NCBI GenBank assembly: GCA_937862595.1
Contig: CALMFL010000208.1
Coordinates: forward strand, 1-22,226
DNA: 22,226 nucleotides
From: an uncultured Fidelibacterota bacterium
Lineage (GTDB): Bacteria > Fidelibacterota > Fidelibacteria > Fidelibacterales > Fidelibacteraceae
Direction: 5' to 3'
The position numbers and the translations under genes were made by a program. The notes beneath the pieces are model-generated. The model was not told the origin of the DNA. It saw nothing but the letters and a program-made list of their open reading frames with translations, and ran no database searches. Numbering within the stretch: position 1 is the stretch's first letter; each line of letters begins with the position of its first letter. This document shows positions 14,607 through 21,233 of the stretch, piece after piece.

Positions 14607-15551
14607 ATGAAACGCTTACACCCAATAAAAATCAAGGATATCGCGGTCGGGGACCGCCGTTTTGAGCTCTTCTCCGAGACGCCGGGAGGGGGCGTCCTGA
14701 ACCGCCTGCAAGGGGTATTCCCCGCGCCGCTTCTGTGGAAAAAGGACGGCGTTTGGCTCGTTGTCGCGGGAGAGGTCAAAAGCGGAACTCCAGGAAAAAC
14801 GGAGATCAGCGCCTGGACTTATCCGGAAAATGCTTCCTGCGAAGAGGTTTTGACGGATCTTCTGGATGCCGAACGAAAGGTGCGCGAACTGAACGTTTTC
14901 GATATTGCGCGGGTCATACGTTTTCTTGAGGCGCATTGCGCCGGACATGACCCTCTTCTCTGGTCGCGCCGTCTTGGGATCGGCCGGGATCAGTGGGCTA
15001 TGATCCGGGATCTCGACGCCTGTGAGCCGGAGTGGAAGAACTATTTCGTGAACAAGCATGTCCCCCTGAAACGGATTTCCGTTTTTTCGGATCCCCGCCT
15101 ACGGGAGCGCCTGGGACCTCTGCTTGCGCTGAATCCCGGGATCAACGTGCTTGAAACGATCGCGGTCCTGTTGAGCGAGACCGCCCGGCGCGAGACGTGT
15201 GGCTTCGATGCCTGCTGGATGTCCGCCGGACTGGACGGGATCCTCGAGAATACGGAATTATCCGCCGCCGCAAGGCTGAACGCGATCCGTGAGGCGCTGA
15301 CGCAAAGACGCTACCCGAACATGACGGAATACCGCCGCCGCATGAAGCGGCAGATGGAAAAATTAAAGGTACCTCCGGAGATCCGCCTTGAAACGGACCC
15401 GGATTTTGAAACGCCCGGGATCGCCCTGCATGCCAGGATAGAGAAGCGGCAGGATATCGTGACCCTGCGAAGCTGGCTTGACGAACAGGAAGATAAGCTT
15501 GACGGACTTTTGCAGATACAGCAGGGAGAGGAAGCGCATGATCAGGAATAA
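14607..15551 (+). CDS. Divergent ParB-like protein beside oriC
   Basis: This 314-residue protein is not a confident match to a named family. Residues 5-60 resemble a ParB/Srx domain: IKIKDIAVGDRRFEL, a PAPLLWKKDGVWLVVAGE strand pattern, and GEVK (55-58) where ParB has GERR. Residues 95-160 resemble the ParB helix-turn-helix domain (FDIARVIRFLEAH, then LLWSRRLGIGRDQWAMIRDL). The C-terminal part (about 235-265) is basic, followed by an acidic helix. The location, divergent from dnaA across oriC, fits a ParB/Noc-like DNA-binding role, but the CTP/parS arginine motif is degenerate. No parA neighbour is present. Its end overlaps the next gene by 14 bases. Confidence 0.6.
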   Translation: MKRLHPIKIKDIAVGDRRFELFSETPGGGVLNRLQGVFPAPLLWKKDGVWLVVAGEVKSGTPGKTEISAWTYPENASCEEVLTDLLDAERKVRELNVFDIARVIRFLEAHCAGHDPLLWSRRLGIGRDQWAMIRDLDACEPEWKNYFVNKHVPLKRISVFSDPRLRERLGPLLALNPGINVLETIAVLLSETARRETCGFDACWMSAGLDGILENTELSAAARLNAIREALTQRRYPNMTEYRRRMKRQMEKLKVPPEIRLETDPDFETPGIALHARIEKRQDIVTLRSWLDEQEDKLDGLLQIQQGEEAHDQE

Positions 15552-16473
15552 AGCGAACGTATCGCTAATCATCGGAGCGGCTGCCGTCGCGGCTGCCGCC
15601 CTGCTGTGGAGTCTGGACGGGGTCTTCATCCGCCCGAAATTTTATCACCTGCCGGCCGCCCTGGTCGTGTTCCTGGAGCACGGACTCGGATTTCTGGTCC
15701 TTATCCCCTTTTTTATCCGCGGCTGGAAGGAAACGCGGCGCATGTCGCTGAGAACCTGGGGTTCCCTCGGCTGGATTTGCCTCTGGGGCGGCCTGCTGGG
15801 CACGCTCTTCATCACCAAAGCTTTTTTTGCCGCCTATGATCCGGAGGTGGAGACCACCCTCGCGACCGTGGTGATCCTGCAGAAGCTGCAGCCGGTATTC
15901 GCCCTGGTCCTGGCGCGCATCATCCTGAAAGAAAAATTGCGCCGGGATTTCTATATCTGGGCGGTCCTGGCGATCCTGGCGGCGTATTTCCTGGCATTCG
16001 CGAAGCAGGATGTGCGGCTACAGGATATCCGTCTGATCGATCCCGCCGCCGTGTATGCCCTGCTTGCGGCCTTTGCATTCGGTTCCTCGACGGTGTTCGG
16101 AAAGCGATTCACGCAGGAGGTCGGTTTTGCGAACGCAACCGCCCTGCGCTTTGGCGGAACCTTTCTTCTCTCCCTGATCTTTATTCTGATCGGCGGACAG
16201 TTCCGCGCCTTCCCCGCGATCGAGCCCCTGCACTGGAAACTGCTGGTCCTGATCGTGTTCAGCAGCGGCGCGCTGTCCATGTTCATTTTTTATTTCGGAC
16301 TGAAACGCATCCCGGCCTCGGTCGCGACCGTCTTTGAATTATTCTGGCCGCTGTCCGCGGTCATCCTGGACTATGCGATCAACCGGAACACGCTGAACGC
16401 AATGCAGTACGTTGCATCCGCCGTACTGCTGTTCTCTTTTATCATGATCGTCCGCCGGAAACCCGCACGGTGA
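15538..16473 (+). CDS. EamA/DMT-family transporter
   Basis: The 311-residue protein is almost wholly hydrophobic, with about ten predicted membrane helices in two repeated EamA halves. The first half has AAALLWSLDGVFIRP and a glycine-rich helix; the second begins near AVYALLAAFAFGSSTVFGKR. It ends in a short basic tail (RRKPAR). The family comprises inner-membrane drug/metabolite transporters, often exporters of amino acids or nucleosides, with no substrate predictable here. The ATG at 15538 is preferred over an in-frame codon at 15478 because GGAGAGGA precedes it and the extra residues are not hydrophobic. The start lies inside the ParB-like gene, so the two are co-transcribed. Confidence 0.9.
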   Translation: MIRNKANVSLIIGAAAVAAAALLWSLDGVFIRPKFYHLPAALVVFLEHGLGFLVLIPFFIRGWKETRRMSLRTWGSLGWICLWGGLLGTLFITKAFFAAYDPEVETTLATVVILQKLQPVFALVLARIILKEKLRRDFYIWAVLAILAAYFLAFAKQDVRLQDIRLIDPAAVYALLAAFAFGSSTVFGKRFTQEVGFANATALRFGGTFLLSLIFILIGGQFRAFPAIEPLHWKLLVLIVFSSGALSMFIFYFGLKRIPASVATVFELFWPLSAVILDYAINRNTLNAMQYVASAVLLFSFIMIVRRKPAR

Positions 16474-16500
16474 CGGAGACAGTAAAAAGGAGTCTTTTCC

Positions 16501-16851
16501 ATGAACGAACATGTTAGCGAAACGCGCCCTTGGGGCAAATTCGAAGTGCTGCTGGACCATCCCGCCTGCAAGGTGAAACGCATCACGGTCAATCCGGGAC
16601 ATCGCCTCTCCCTGCAGTCCCATGAAAAACGCAACGAGCACTGGATCGTCAGCGAAGGGATCCTGCGCATTACCGTGGGAGATACGGTCGCCGACTACCC
16701 CGTCAATACGCATGTCTACATTCCCGCGGGAGCGAAGCACCGGATGGAAAATTGCGGGAGCGCACCCGCGGCGATCATCGAGGTCCAGACGGGGGAGTAT
16801 TTCGGCGAGGACGATATTGTGCGCTATGAAGACGATTACGAACGGATCTAG
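16501..16851 (+). CDS. Stand-alone cupin, type II phosphomannose isomerase C-terminal type
   Basis: The 116-residue protein corresponds to the cupin domain of bifunctional mannose-1-phosphate guanylyltransferase/mannose-6-phosphate isomerase. Hallmarks are RPWGKFEVL near residue 9, LSLQSHEKRNEHWIV at about 37-51 supplying metal-binding His/Glu residues, and IEVQTGEYFGEDDIVRYEDDY near the end. The guanylyltransferase domain is absent. Alone, the domain could isomerise mannose-6-phosphate and fructose-6-phosphate, but no sugar-nucleotide genes are nearby. AAGGAG precedes the ATG. umuD starts three bases after its stop, so it may be transcribed with umuDC. Confidence 0.88.
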   Translation: MNEHVSETRPWGKFEVLLDHPACKVKRITVNPGHRLSLQSHEKRNEHWIVSEGILRITVGDTVADYPVNTHVYIPAGAKHRMENCGSAPAAIIEVQTGEYFGEDDIVRYEDDYERI

Positions 16852-16854
16852 ACG

Positions 16855-17307
16855 ATGAAACTGTCCCGCATCAAAAAAATGAAGATGATCGATTTTTATA
16901 CCGCGGATACCCGCATCCGGCAGGAACTGCCTTTTGCAAAGAACATTTCCGCGGGCTTCCCCTCTCCCGCGGACGATTACATGGACATGAGCCTTGACCT
17001 GAACAAAGAGCTGATCCGGAACCCGAATGCCACCTTTTACGGCCGGGTCAAGGGCAACTCCATGCGGGACATCGGCATACTGAACGGGGACGTGCTTGTG
17101 ATCGACCGCTCGCTCGATCCGGTGAACGATGCCGTCGCGGTCTGTTTTATCGACGGCGAATTCACCGTCAAGCGGGTGCACGTGGAAGGCGGCAACTGCT
17201 TTCTTCTGCCCGAGAATCCGGAATTTGATCCCATTCCCGTGGGTGAGGACAACGACTTCATGATCTGGGGTATTGTGACCTATGTCATAAAAAAGATGAA
17301 ACCATGA
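16855..17307 (+). CDS. umuD: UmuD-like S24 protease, DNA polymerase V accessory subunit
   Basis: The 150-residue protein has the UmuD/LexA S24 fold. The autocleavage site is Ala33-Gly34 in SAGFPSPADDY; E. coli UmuD uses Cys-Gly. The catalytic Ser69 lies in GNSM and Lys106 in FTVKRVH. RecA filament-stimulated cleavage would produce UmuD', the activator of UmuC during translesion synthesis. There is no DNA-binding domain, so it is not LexA. The N-terminus is slightly longer than E. coli UmuD, and starts at 16882 or 16885 are alternatives. The stop overlaps umuC as ATGA. No LexA box was recognised upstream. Confidence 0.93.
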   Translation: MKLSRIKKMKMIDFYTADTRIRQELPFAKNISAGFPSPADDYMDMSLDLNKELIRNPNATFYGRVKGNSMRDIGILNGDVLVIDRSLDPVNDAVAVCFIDGEFTVKRVHVEGGNCFLLPENPEFDPIPVGEDNDFMIWGIVTYVIKKMKP

Positions 17308-18599
17308 TCGCCCTGGTCGACTGCAATAATTTCTATGCTTCCTGCGAACGCGTATTCGATCCGTCCCTCAACGGCAAGCCGGTCGTCGTCCTGTCAAATA
17401 ACGACGGCTGCGTCATCGCGCGCAGCAATGAGGCCAAAGCGCTCGGCATCCCGATGGGCGCGCCGGTCTTTCAGTACAAGAAATTGATCGAGGCGGAAAA
17501 GGTTCAGGTCTTTTCCACCAATTTTGCGCTGTACGGCGATATGAGCCGGCGGGTGATGTCGGTGCTTTCCGGCTACGCAAAGGATATTGAGATCTACTCG
17601 ATCGACGAAGCCTTTCTCGACCTGGGCGAGGGGACCGATGAAAAACTGGACGCCCTGGCAAAGGAGATCCGCCGGCAGGTCGTAAAACAAACCGGCATTC
17701 CGGTCAGCATCGGGGCGGCGCCGACCAAGACGCTGGCCAAGGTTGCGACCCATCTTGCGAAAAAGCGGCCGGAATTCAAGGGCACGTACGTGCTGTCGGA
17801 CCCGGCTGTCAGGGAGGAAGTCCTGCGCACCTTTCCCCTGCGCGAGGTCTGGGGGATCGGCCGGCGCCTGTCGAAAAAACTGGAACTGATGGGGGTGAGC
17901 CATGCGCTGGACCTGGTCCGTTTGCCGGATCCTCTCGTTCTGCGGGAGCTCACCGTGGTCGGCCTGCGCCTGAAAAAAGAGCTCCTGGGCATCCCCTCGC
18001 TGGTCTTTGAATCCGCGAACAAAGCGAAGAAGGCGATCTGCACGGCGCGTTCCTTTGGGACTATGCTCCGGGAGTACGACCTGATCGAACAGGCCGTTGC
18101 CAGCCATACGGTCACCTGCGCGGCCAAGCTTCGCCGGCAGAATTCCTGCGCGTCCGGCATGATGGTCTTTATTCATACGAACTATTTCCGCGAAGACCTG
18201 CCGCAGTACAAGCGGAATATCGTCGTTTCATTCCCGCCGACGCAGAACACCCTGGCCTTGGTCCGTACCGCGAAAGAGGCGCTGAAAAAGATCTTCCGCC
18301 CGGGATTCGAATATAAAAAGGCCGGGGTTATCCTGACGGATTTTGTTCGGGAAGACAGCCTGCAGGGCGAACTATTCAACGGAATATACGAAAACAAGCG
18401 CGAAATGGAACTGGTCCGGGCGGTCGACGTGCTGAACGAACGCTACGGCCGCGGCACGGTGCGCCTGGGGGATCAGGGGCTGCTGGACAAGCATGCCTTA
18501 AAGCAGGGAAAACGATCAAGATCCTTTACGACGAGATGGGATGAAATTCTTGAAGTGAATATCCGGGAGACAAAAAAGAGCGTGAAACGTGAGACGTAA
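17304..18599 (+). CDS. umuC: Y-family DNA polymerase UmuC
   Basis: The 431-residue protein is full length for UmuC. Metal-binding Asp6 lies in VDCNNFYASCE with steric-gate Tyr11, and the acidic pair Asp101-Glu102 is in SIDEAF. The thumb helix-hairpin-helix (VWGIGRRLSKKLELMG) and the little-finger domain follow. The C-terminus has the UmuC-specific FTTRWDEI motif. It inserts nucleotides opposite lesions as part of Pol V with UmuD'. The last codons (SVKRET and stop) are read from the first heptamers of a tandem repeat, so the repeat supplies the stop codon and replaces the native tail. It is translationally coupled to umuD. Confidence 0.95.
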   Translation: MIALVDCNNFYASCERVFDPSLNGKPVVVLSNNDGCVIARSNEAKALGIPMGAPVFQYKKLIEAEKVQVFSTNFALYGDMSRRVMSVLSGYAKDIEIYSIDEAFLDLGEGTDEKLDALAKEIRRQVVKQTGIPVSIGAAPTKTLAKVATHLAKKRPEFKGTYVLSDPAVREEVLRTFPLREVWGIGRRLSKKLELMGVSHALDLVRLPDPLVLRELTVVGLRLKKELLGIPSLVFESANKAKKAICTARSFGTMLREYDLIEQAVASHTVTCAAKLRRQNSCASGMMVFIHTNYFREDLPQYKRNIVVSFPPTQNTLALVRTAKEALKKIFRPGFEYKKAGVILTDFVREDSLQGELFNGIYENKREMELVRAVDVLNERYGRGTVRLGDQGLLDKHALKQGKRSRSFTTRWDEILEVNIRETKKSVKRET

Positions 18600-18679
18600 G
18601 ACGTGAAACGTGAGACGTAAGACATGAAACGTGAGACGTAAGACGTGAAACGTGAGACGTAAGACGTAAGACGTGAGAC
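18582..18679. repeat. Heptamer minisatellite at the umuC stop
   Basis: The array contains 14 consecutive 7-bp units following GTRARAC. They are organised as four 21-bp triplets (GTGAAAC, GTGAGAC, GTAAGAC) plus two further heptamers. One unit starts with A, not G. The array begins inside the umuC reading frame. On the minus strand the 21-bp period leaves an open frame with a repeated VLRLTFH peptide, which I consider non-coding. Confidence 0.9.
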
Positions 18680-18693
18680 GCGTGCCGGCCGTA

Positions 18694-18711
18694 GCTCCGA
18701 TGCTTCGGAGC
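18694..18711. other. Perfect 7-bp hairpin after the minisatellite
   Basis: GCTCCGA and TCGGAGC pair perfectly around a TGCT loop. The hairpin sits between convergent umuC and the barrel genes and is followed by GAAGGCAGG without a U-tract on either strand. It may act as a weak bidirectional terminator or be a dispersed REP-like unit. A copy of the GGCAGG tail recurs at the next hairpin. Confidence 0.5.
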
Positions 18712-18799
18712 GAAGGCAGGAAAGATGTGATGAAGAACGTGTGACTCAATTCTGTGTCGTAATATTGAAATACGAACCAGCCTGTCGTCCCGAGTTCCG

Positions 18800-18815
18800 C
18801 CCCGATCTTTCGGGG
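18800..18815. other. Second GC hairpin in the convergent gap
   Basis: CCCCGA and TCGGGG form a 6-bp stem with a TCTT loop, followed by GGCAGG as at the hairpin near 18711. There is no adjacent U-tract. The gap 18600-18870 holds only this, the previous hairpin and the minisatellite, with no gene visible. Confidence 0.45.
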
Positions 18816-18870
18816 GCAGGAAGGGATCTGTTCATGAGGCGGTGTATTTAAAATAAGAAAATAGTTGATA

Positions 18871-19347
18871 TTAAAAATAGTGCGTCAATCCAATTCCGGC
18901 CCAGGGCAGAATCCTGCCGGATCCCGGATTCATAAAGGGCGACGCATAGATGTAAAGCGTAAAATCTTCTTTGAACAAGCGCAATTCCCGGCCATAGCCG
19001 ACCCTGAGGTTGAGCAAATAAGACCAGAAAGGCACGTCAACTTCCTCATCAAAGCTGCCGAATAAAATATTCGGCACAACACGGACACCGAGCAATAACT
19101 GGTTTTTTTGTCCGAAGGTGTAATTGAGCCCGATGGGAAAACCGATATTTACTCCAACTGTGTTGATCGCCGCCGTGGCAGAGAAAGCATGCCGGTCGCT
19201 TACGAAAAATCTGTACTGATATTCAAGTTCAGCTATAGCAGCCGTACCGCCGAGATGGGATGTCAGGCCATGCCGCGGGATCTCATTTTCAGCCCAAAGC
19301 GAAAAAGTTAACGTCATTATTATTATGAAAAAGACAATTATTTTCAT
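18871..19347 (-). CDS. Small predicted outer-membrane beta-barrel protein (paralogue 1)
   Basis: The 158-residue protein begins with a signal peptide (MKIIVFFIIIMTLTFSLWA). Alternating hydrophobic and aromatic strands follow, and it ends in THYF with a C-terminal Phe typical of beta-barrel outer-membrane proteins. It shares a pattern with the next two genes: an H-x-L-T/S-x-x-L/Y-GG-x-A segment, an EYQYRF/EYQYQ strand, and PIGLNYTFGQKNQ. About eight strands would fit. A GAGGAT ribosome site precedes the ATG. I recognise no named family. The gene is AT-rich compared with the first 18 kb. The function is unknown; a small porin or receptor is only a possibility. Confidence 0.75.
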   Translation of the reverse strand: MKIIVFFIIIMTLTFSLWAENEIPRHGLTSHLGGTAAIAELEYQYRFFVSDRHAFSATAAINTVGVNIGFPIGLNYTFGQKNQLLLGVRVVPNILFGSFDEEVDVPFWSYLLNLRVGYGRELRLFKEDFTLYIYASPFMNPGSGRILPWAGIGLTHYF

Positions 19348-19377
19348 TCAAATCCTCAAAAAATCTTACTCTGTACT

Positions 19378-19398
19378 CCGAACCCCGAACCCCGAACT
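19378..19398. repeat. Three-unit heptamer repeat at a stop codon
   Basis: CCGAACC, CCGAACC and CCGAACT stand in tandem in the 49-base gap between two barrel genes. The last two bases overlap the stop codon (TAG on the minus strand) of the barrel gene at 19397. It is a second heptameric repeat, different in sequence from the one at umuC. Confidence 0.7.
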
Positions 19399-19834
19399 AC
19401 AGATAGATCCCTATTCCCAATCCAACCCAGGGCGAGCGTGAATAGCTTACGCCCATCATGGGCGAAACGTAAGCATGTGCAAAGAACTGCTTATAATTGA
19501 AACGATAACCCAGTCGCAGAGAAATGTTAAAGGATGTTGTAACGCTTGAGGCAAGCTGACTGTAATATAAGCCTGTTTCAAGTTGGTGGATCTTCCCGAA
19601 GCGGTATTGAATGCCAATTGGAATGCCCACACCGCCAAAAATATAACCGACGCCTGCCGAAACACCCAGATGATGTTTTTCTTTGGCAATAAGCTGATAT
19701 TGATATTCAGCGTGAATCGTAGAGGAAGGACCGCCATAATTCAAAGAGATAGCGTGGCGATAAGGATTTTCTTCCTGTGCAAAGGCGAAAACAAAAAGGC
19801 AGCATGCCAACAATAAGACAAGGATCTTTTTCAT
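19397..19834 (-). CDS. Small predicted outer-membrane beta-barrel protein (paralogue 2)
   Basis: The 145-residue protein starts with a signal peptide (MKKILVLLLACCLFVFAFAQ). Barrel-like strands include NYGGPSSTIHAEYQYQ, GIPIGIQYRFG and LRLGYRF, and it ends in GIYL. It is clearly paralogous to the flanking genes. An ATG two codons upstream (19840) exists, but the GAGGTG ribosome site is too close to it, so 19834 is the better start. It lies 33 bases downstream of paralogue 3 and 49 bases upstream of paralogue 1. The cysteine pair in the leader (ACC) is not a convincing lipobox. Confidence 0.75.
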   Translation of the reverse strand: MKKILVLLLACCLFVFAFAQEENPYRHAISLNYGGPSSTIHAEYQYQLIAKEKHHLGVSAGVGYIFGGVGIPIGIQYRFGKIHQLETGLYYSQLASSVTTSFNISLRLGYRFNYKQFFAHAYVSPMMGVSYSRSPWVGLGIGIYL

Positions 19835-19867
19835 ATACACCTCAAGGGTATGTGTTTATTAAATGTG

Positions 19868-20359
19868 TTACAGATATACGCCCCATCCAATTCCGCCACT
19901 GGGAAAAAACCCACCCTGTAAACCGAAAAGAGGTGAAAAATATATTTGAAAATATGAATCTCCATTAAGGCCGCTGATCATTCTGCGATAACCGAAACGA
20001 GGAGAAAATGCATAGGCTATTTGCCACGAATCGCTTTGATCAGAAGATAAAAAACTGCCAAACAGATCGGAATAAATTGCCAGGGGAACAAAGTGAGCGC
20101 CGACCAATACTTGATTTTTATCTCCATAGGTATAATTGAATCCGAGAGGAAAGGAAAACATCAGCAATGCGTTTCCCATGCCGGCGGTAAGAGAAAAGCT
20201 GCTTTTTTCACGTGAACGGATTTGATATTGATATTCAAATGTTGCAAGCGCTCCGGGACCACCAAGATTTGTGGATAAGCTGTGTTTTGAAAAAATATCA
20301 TCTGCCAATAGTGCAGACGTCATAATGAGGGTAAGTAATACAAGCATTATTTTTTTCAT
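19868..20359 (-). CDS. Small predicted outer-membrane beta-barrel protein (paralogue 3)
   Basis: The 163-residue protein has a signal peptide (MKKIMLVLLTLIMTSALLA) and the same core as paralogues 1 and 2: HSLSTNLGGPGALATFEYQY, FPLGFNYTYGDKNQVLVG, and a terminal WGVYL. The insert FGSFLSSDQSD makes the middle loops longer. It is the first of the three in transcription order, with GAGG before the ATG. A 72-base gap separates it from the lipoprotein gene upstream. The outer-membrane location is inferred from the leader, the strand pattern and the C-terminal hydrophobic residue. Confidence 0.75.
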   Translation of the reverse strand: MKKIMLVLLTLIMTSALLADDIFSKHSLSTNLGGPGALATFEYQYQIRSREKSSFSLTAGMGNALLMFSFPLGFNYTYGDKNQVLVGAHFVPLAIYSDLFGSFLSSDQSDSWQIAYAFSPRFGYRRMISGLNGDSYFQIYFSPLFGLQGGFFPSGGIGWGVYL

Positions 20360-20431
20360 TTTTGGCCTCTTGGTTTGTTATTGCGATCATAGTACAGGAA
20401 TATGAACAGATCGTTTTATTTCGTGCCTAGT

Positions 20432-21205
20432 TTATTCATCGTAATATCTAACAATAAAATCCGCCATGGTGACGATACTGTCATGAGCAGTCATCCAATT
20501 GTCCAACGTATCGCCGCCCCAGTATTCATAGATGCCGTTTTCATTATAATCCAGCCAATCCAGCGATACAATATTCATTCGCATGGTCACGTCTGTTACT
20601 TTCCCCGGGAATATGTTAAAGTAGCATCCCATGAATTCACCGGCGCCGCCGCCCATTTCTGTGGATATATTGGAATTATATAAAGTATCGTCTACCAGAT
20701 AGTAGAAACCATCGGTTCCAAAATAATTGATCAATGTATCGTTTAAACCCACGTCCATTGTATCCCGAACGTTCAGGTCATACAAATCCAGCGTGTCTTG
20801 GGGGTTGTCCGGATGCGTACAGACCCAATAGAGTAAATTGCGCTGGGTAATTCTCATGCCTTTGTATGTGCCGGTATTCAATACGCCACTTATATCTCTT
20901 TCGGAATTCAGCATTTCTTCATCCGATTCATAGAAGGTGATCCATTCCTGATCTGCAGGTCCTTCATGAACAAGTGTATCTTTGGTTACTTCGATCTTCC
21001 AAATCAGGGTTCGTACATCCACGAGTGGACAGGTAAGCGTATCAACGGCGGGTTTGTTCATAGCATTGGAATCATAGGTATTCCATGTTGTCATCCGATA
21101 GATCAAGGTCCCGGTAAATTCTTCCCGGGGAGGATCAAAGCACCCGATAAATGCAATAACAAGAATGATAAGCAAAACAATTGCAGGAATATGTTTCCGA
21201 TTCAT
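20432..21205 (-). CDS. Putative lipoprotein of unknown function
   Basis: The 257-residue protein starts with a lipoprotein-type leader: basic NRKH, a hydrophobic stretch, then FIGC with Cys22 as the expected lipidation site. The mature part is acidic and rich in Asp, Thr and Tyr, with beta-type segments (TGTLIYRMTTWNTYD, RTLIWKIEVTKDTLV, TGTYKGMRITQ). The layout faintly resembles secreted immunoglobulin-like DUF4382-type proteins, but I do not claim membership. The better start is the second ATG, 21205, because AAGGAGAAAGGAA stands just before it; the upstream ATG at 21226 is part of that stretch. It begins 28 bases after hutI on the same strand, so co-transcription is likely. Confidence 0.7.
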   Translation of the reverse strand: MNRKHIPAIVLLIILVIAFIGCFDPPREEFTGTLIYRMTTWNTYDSNAMNKPAVDTLTCPLVDVRTLIWKIEVTKDTLVHEGPADQEWITFYESDEEMLNSERDISGVLNTGTYKGMRITQRNLLYWVCTHPDNPQDTLDLYDLNVRDTMDVGLNDTLINYFGTDGFYYLVDDTLYNSNISTEMGGGAGEFMGCYFNIFPGKVTDVTMRMNIVSLDWLDYNENGIYEYWGGDTLDNWMTAHDSIVTMADFIVRYYDE

Positions 21206-21233
21206 TTCCTTTCTCCTTTTCAACATGCTTAAG

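Noticed and set aside
16503..16516. GAACATGTTAG as a possible LexA operator
   Set aside because: It lacks the spacing of GAAC-N4-GTTC or CTG-N10-CAG boxes and lies within the first codons of the cupin gene.
18516..18749. Minus-strand open frame with a repeated VLRLTFH peptide
   Set aside because: It is a by-product of the 21-bp period of the minisatellite, overlaps umuC and has no start context or homology I recognise.
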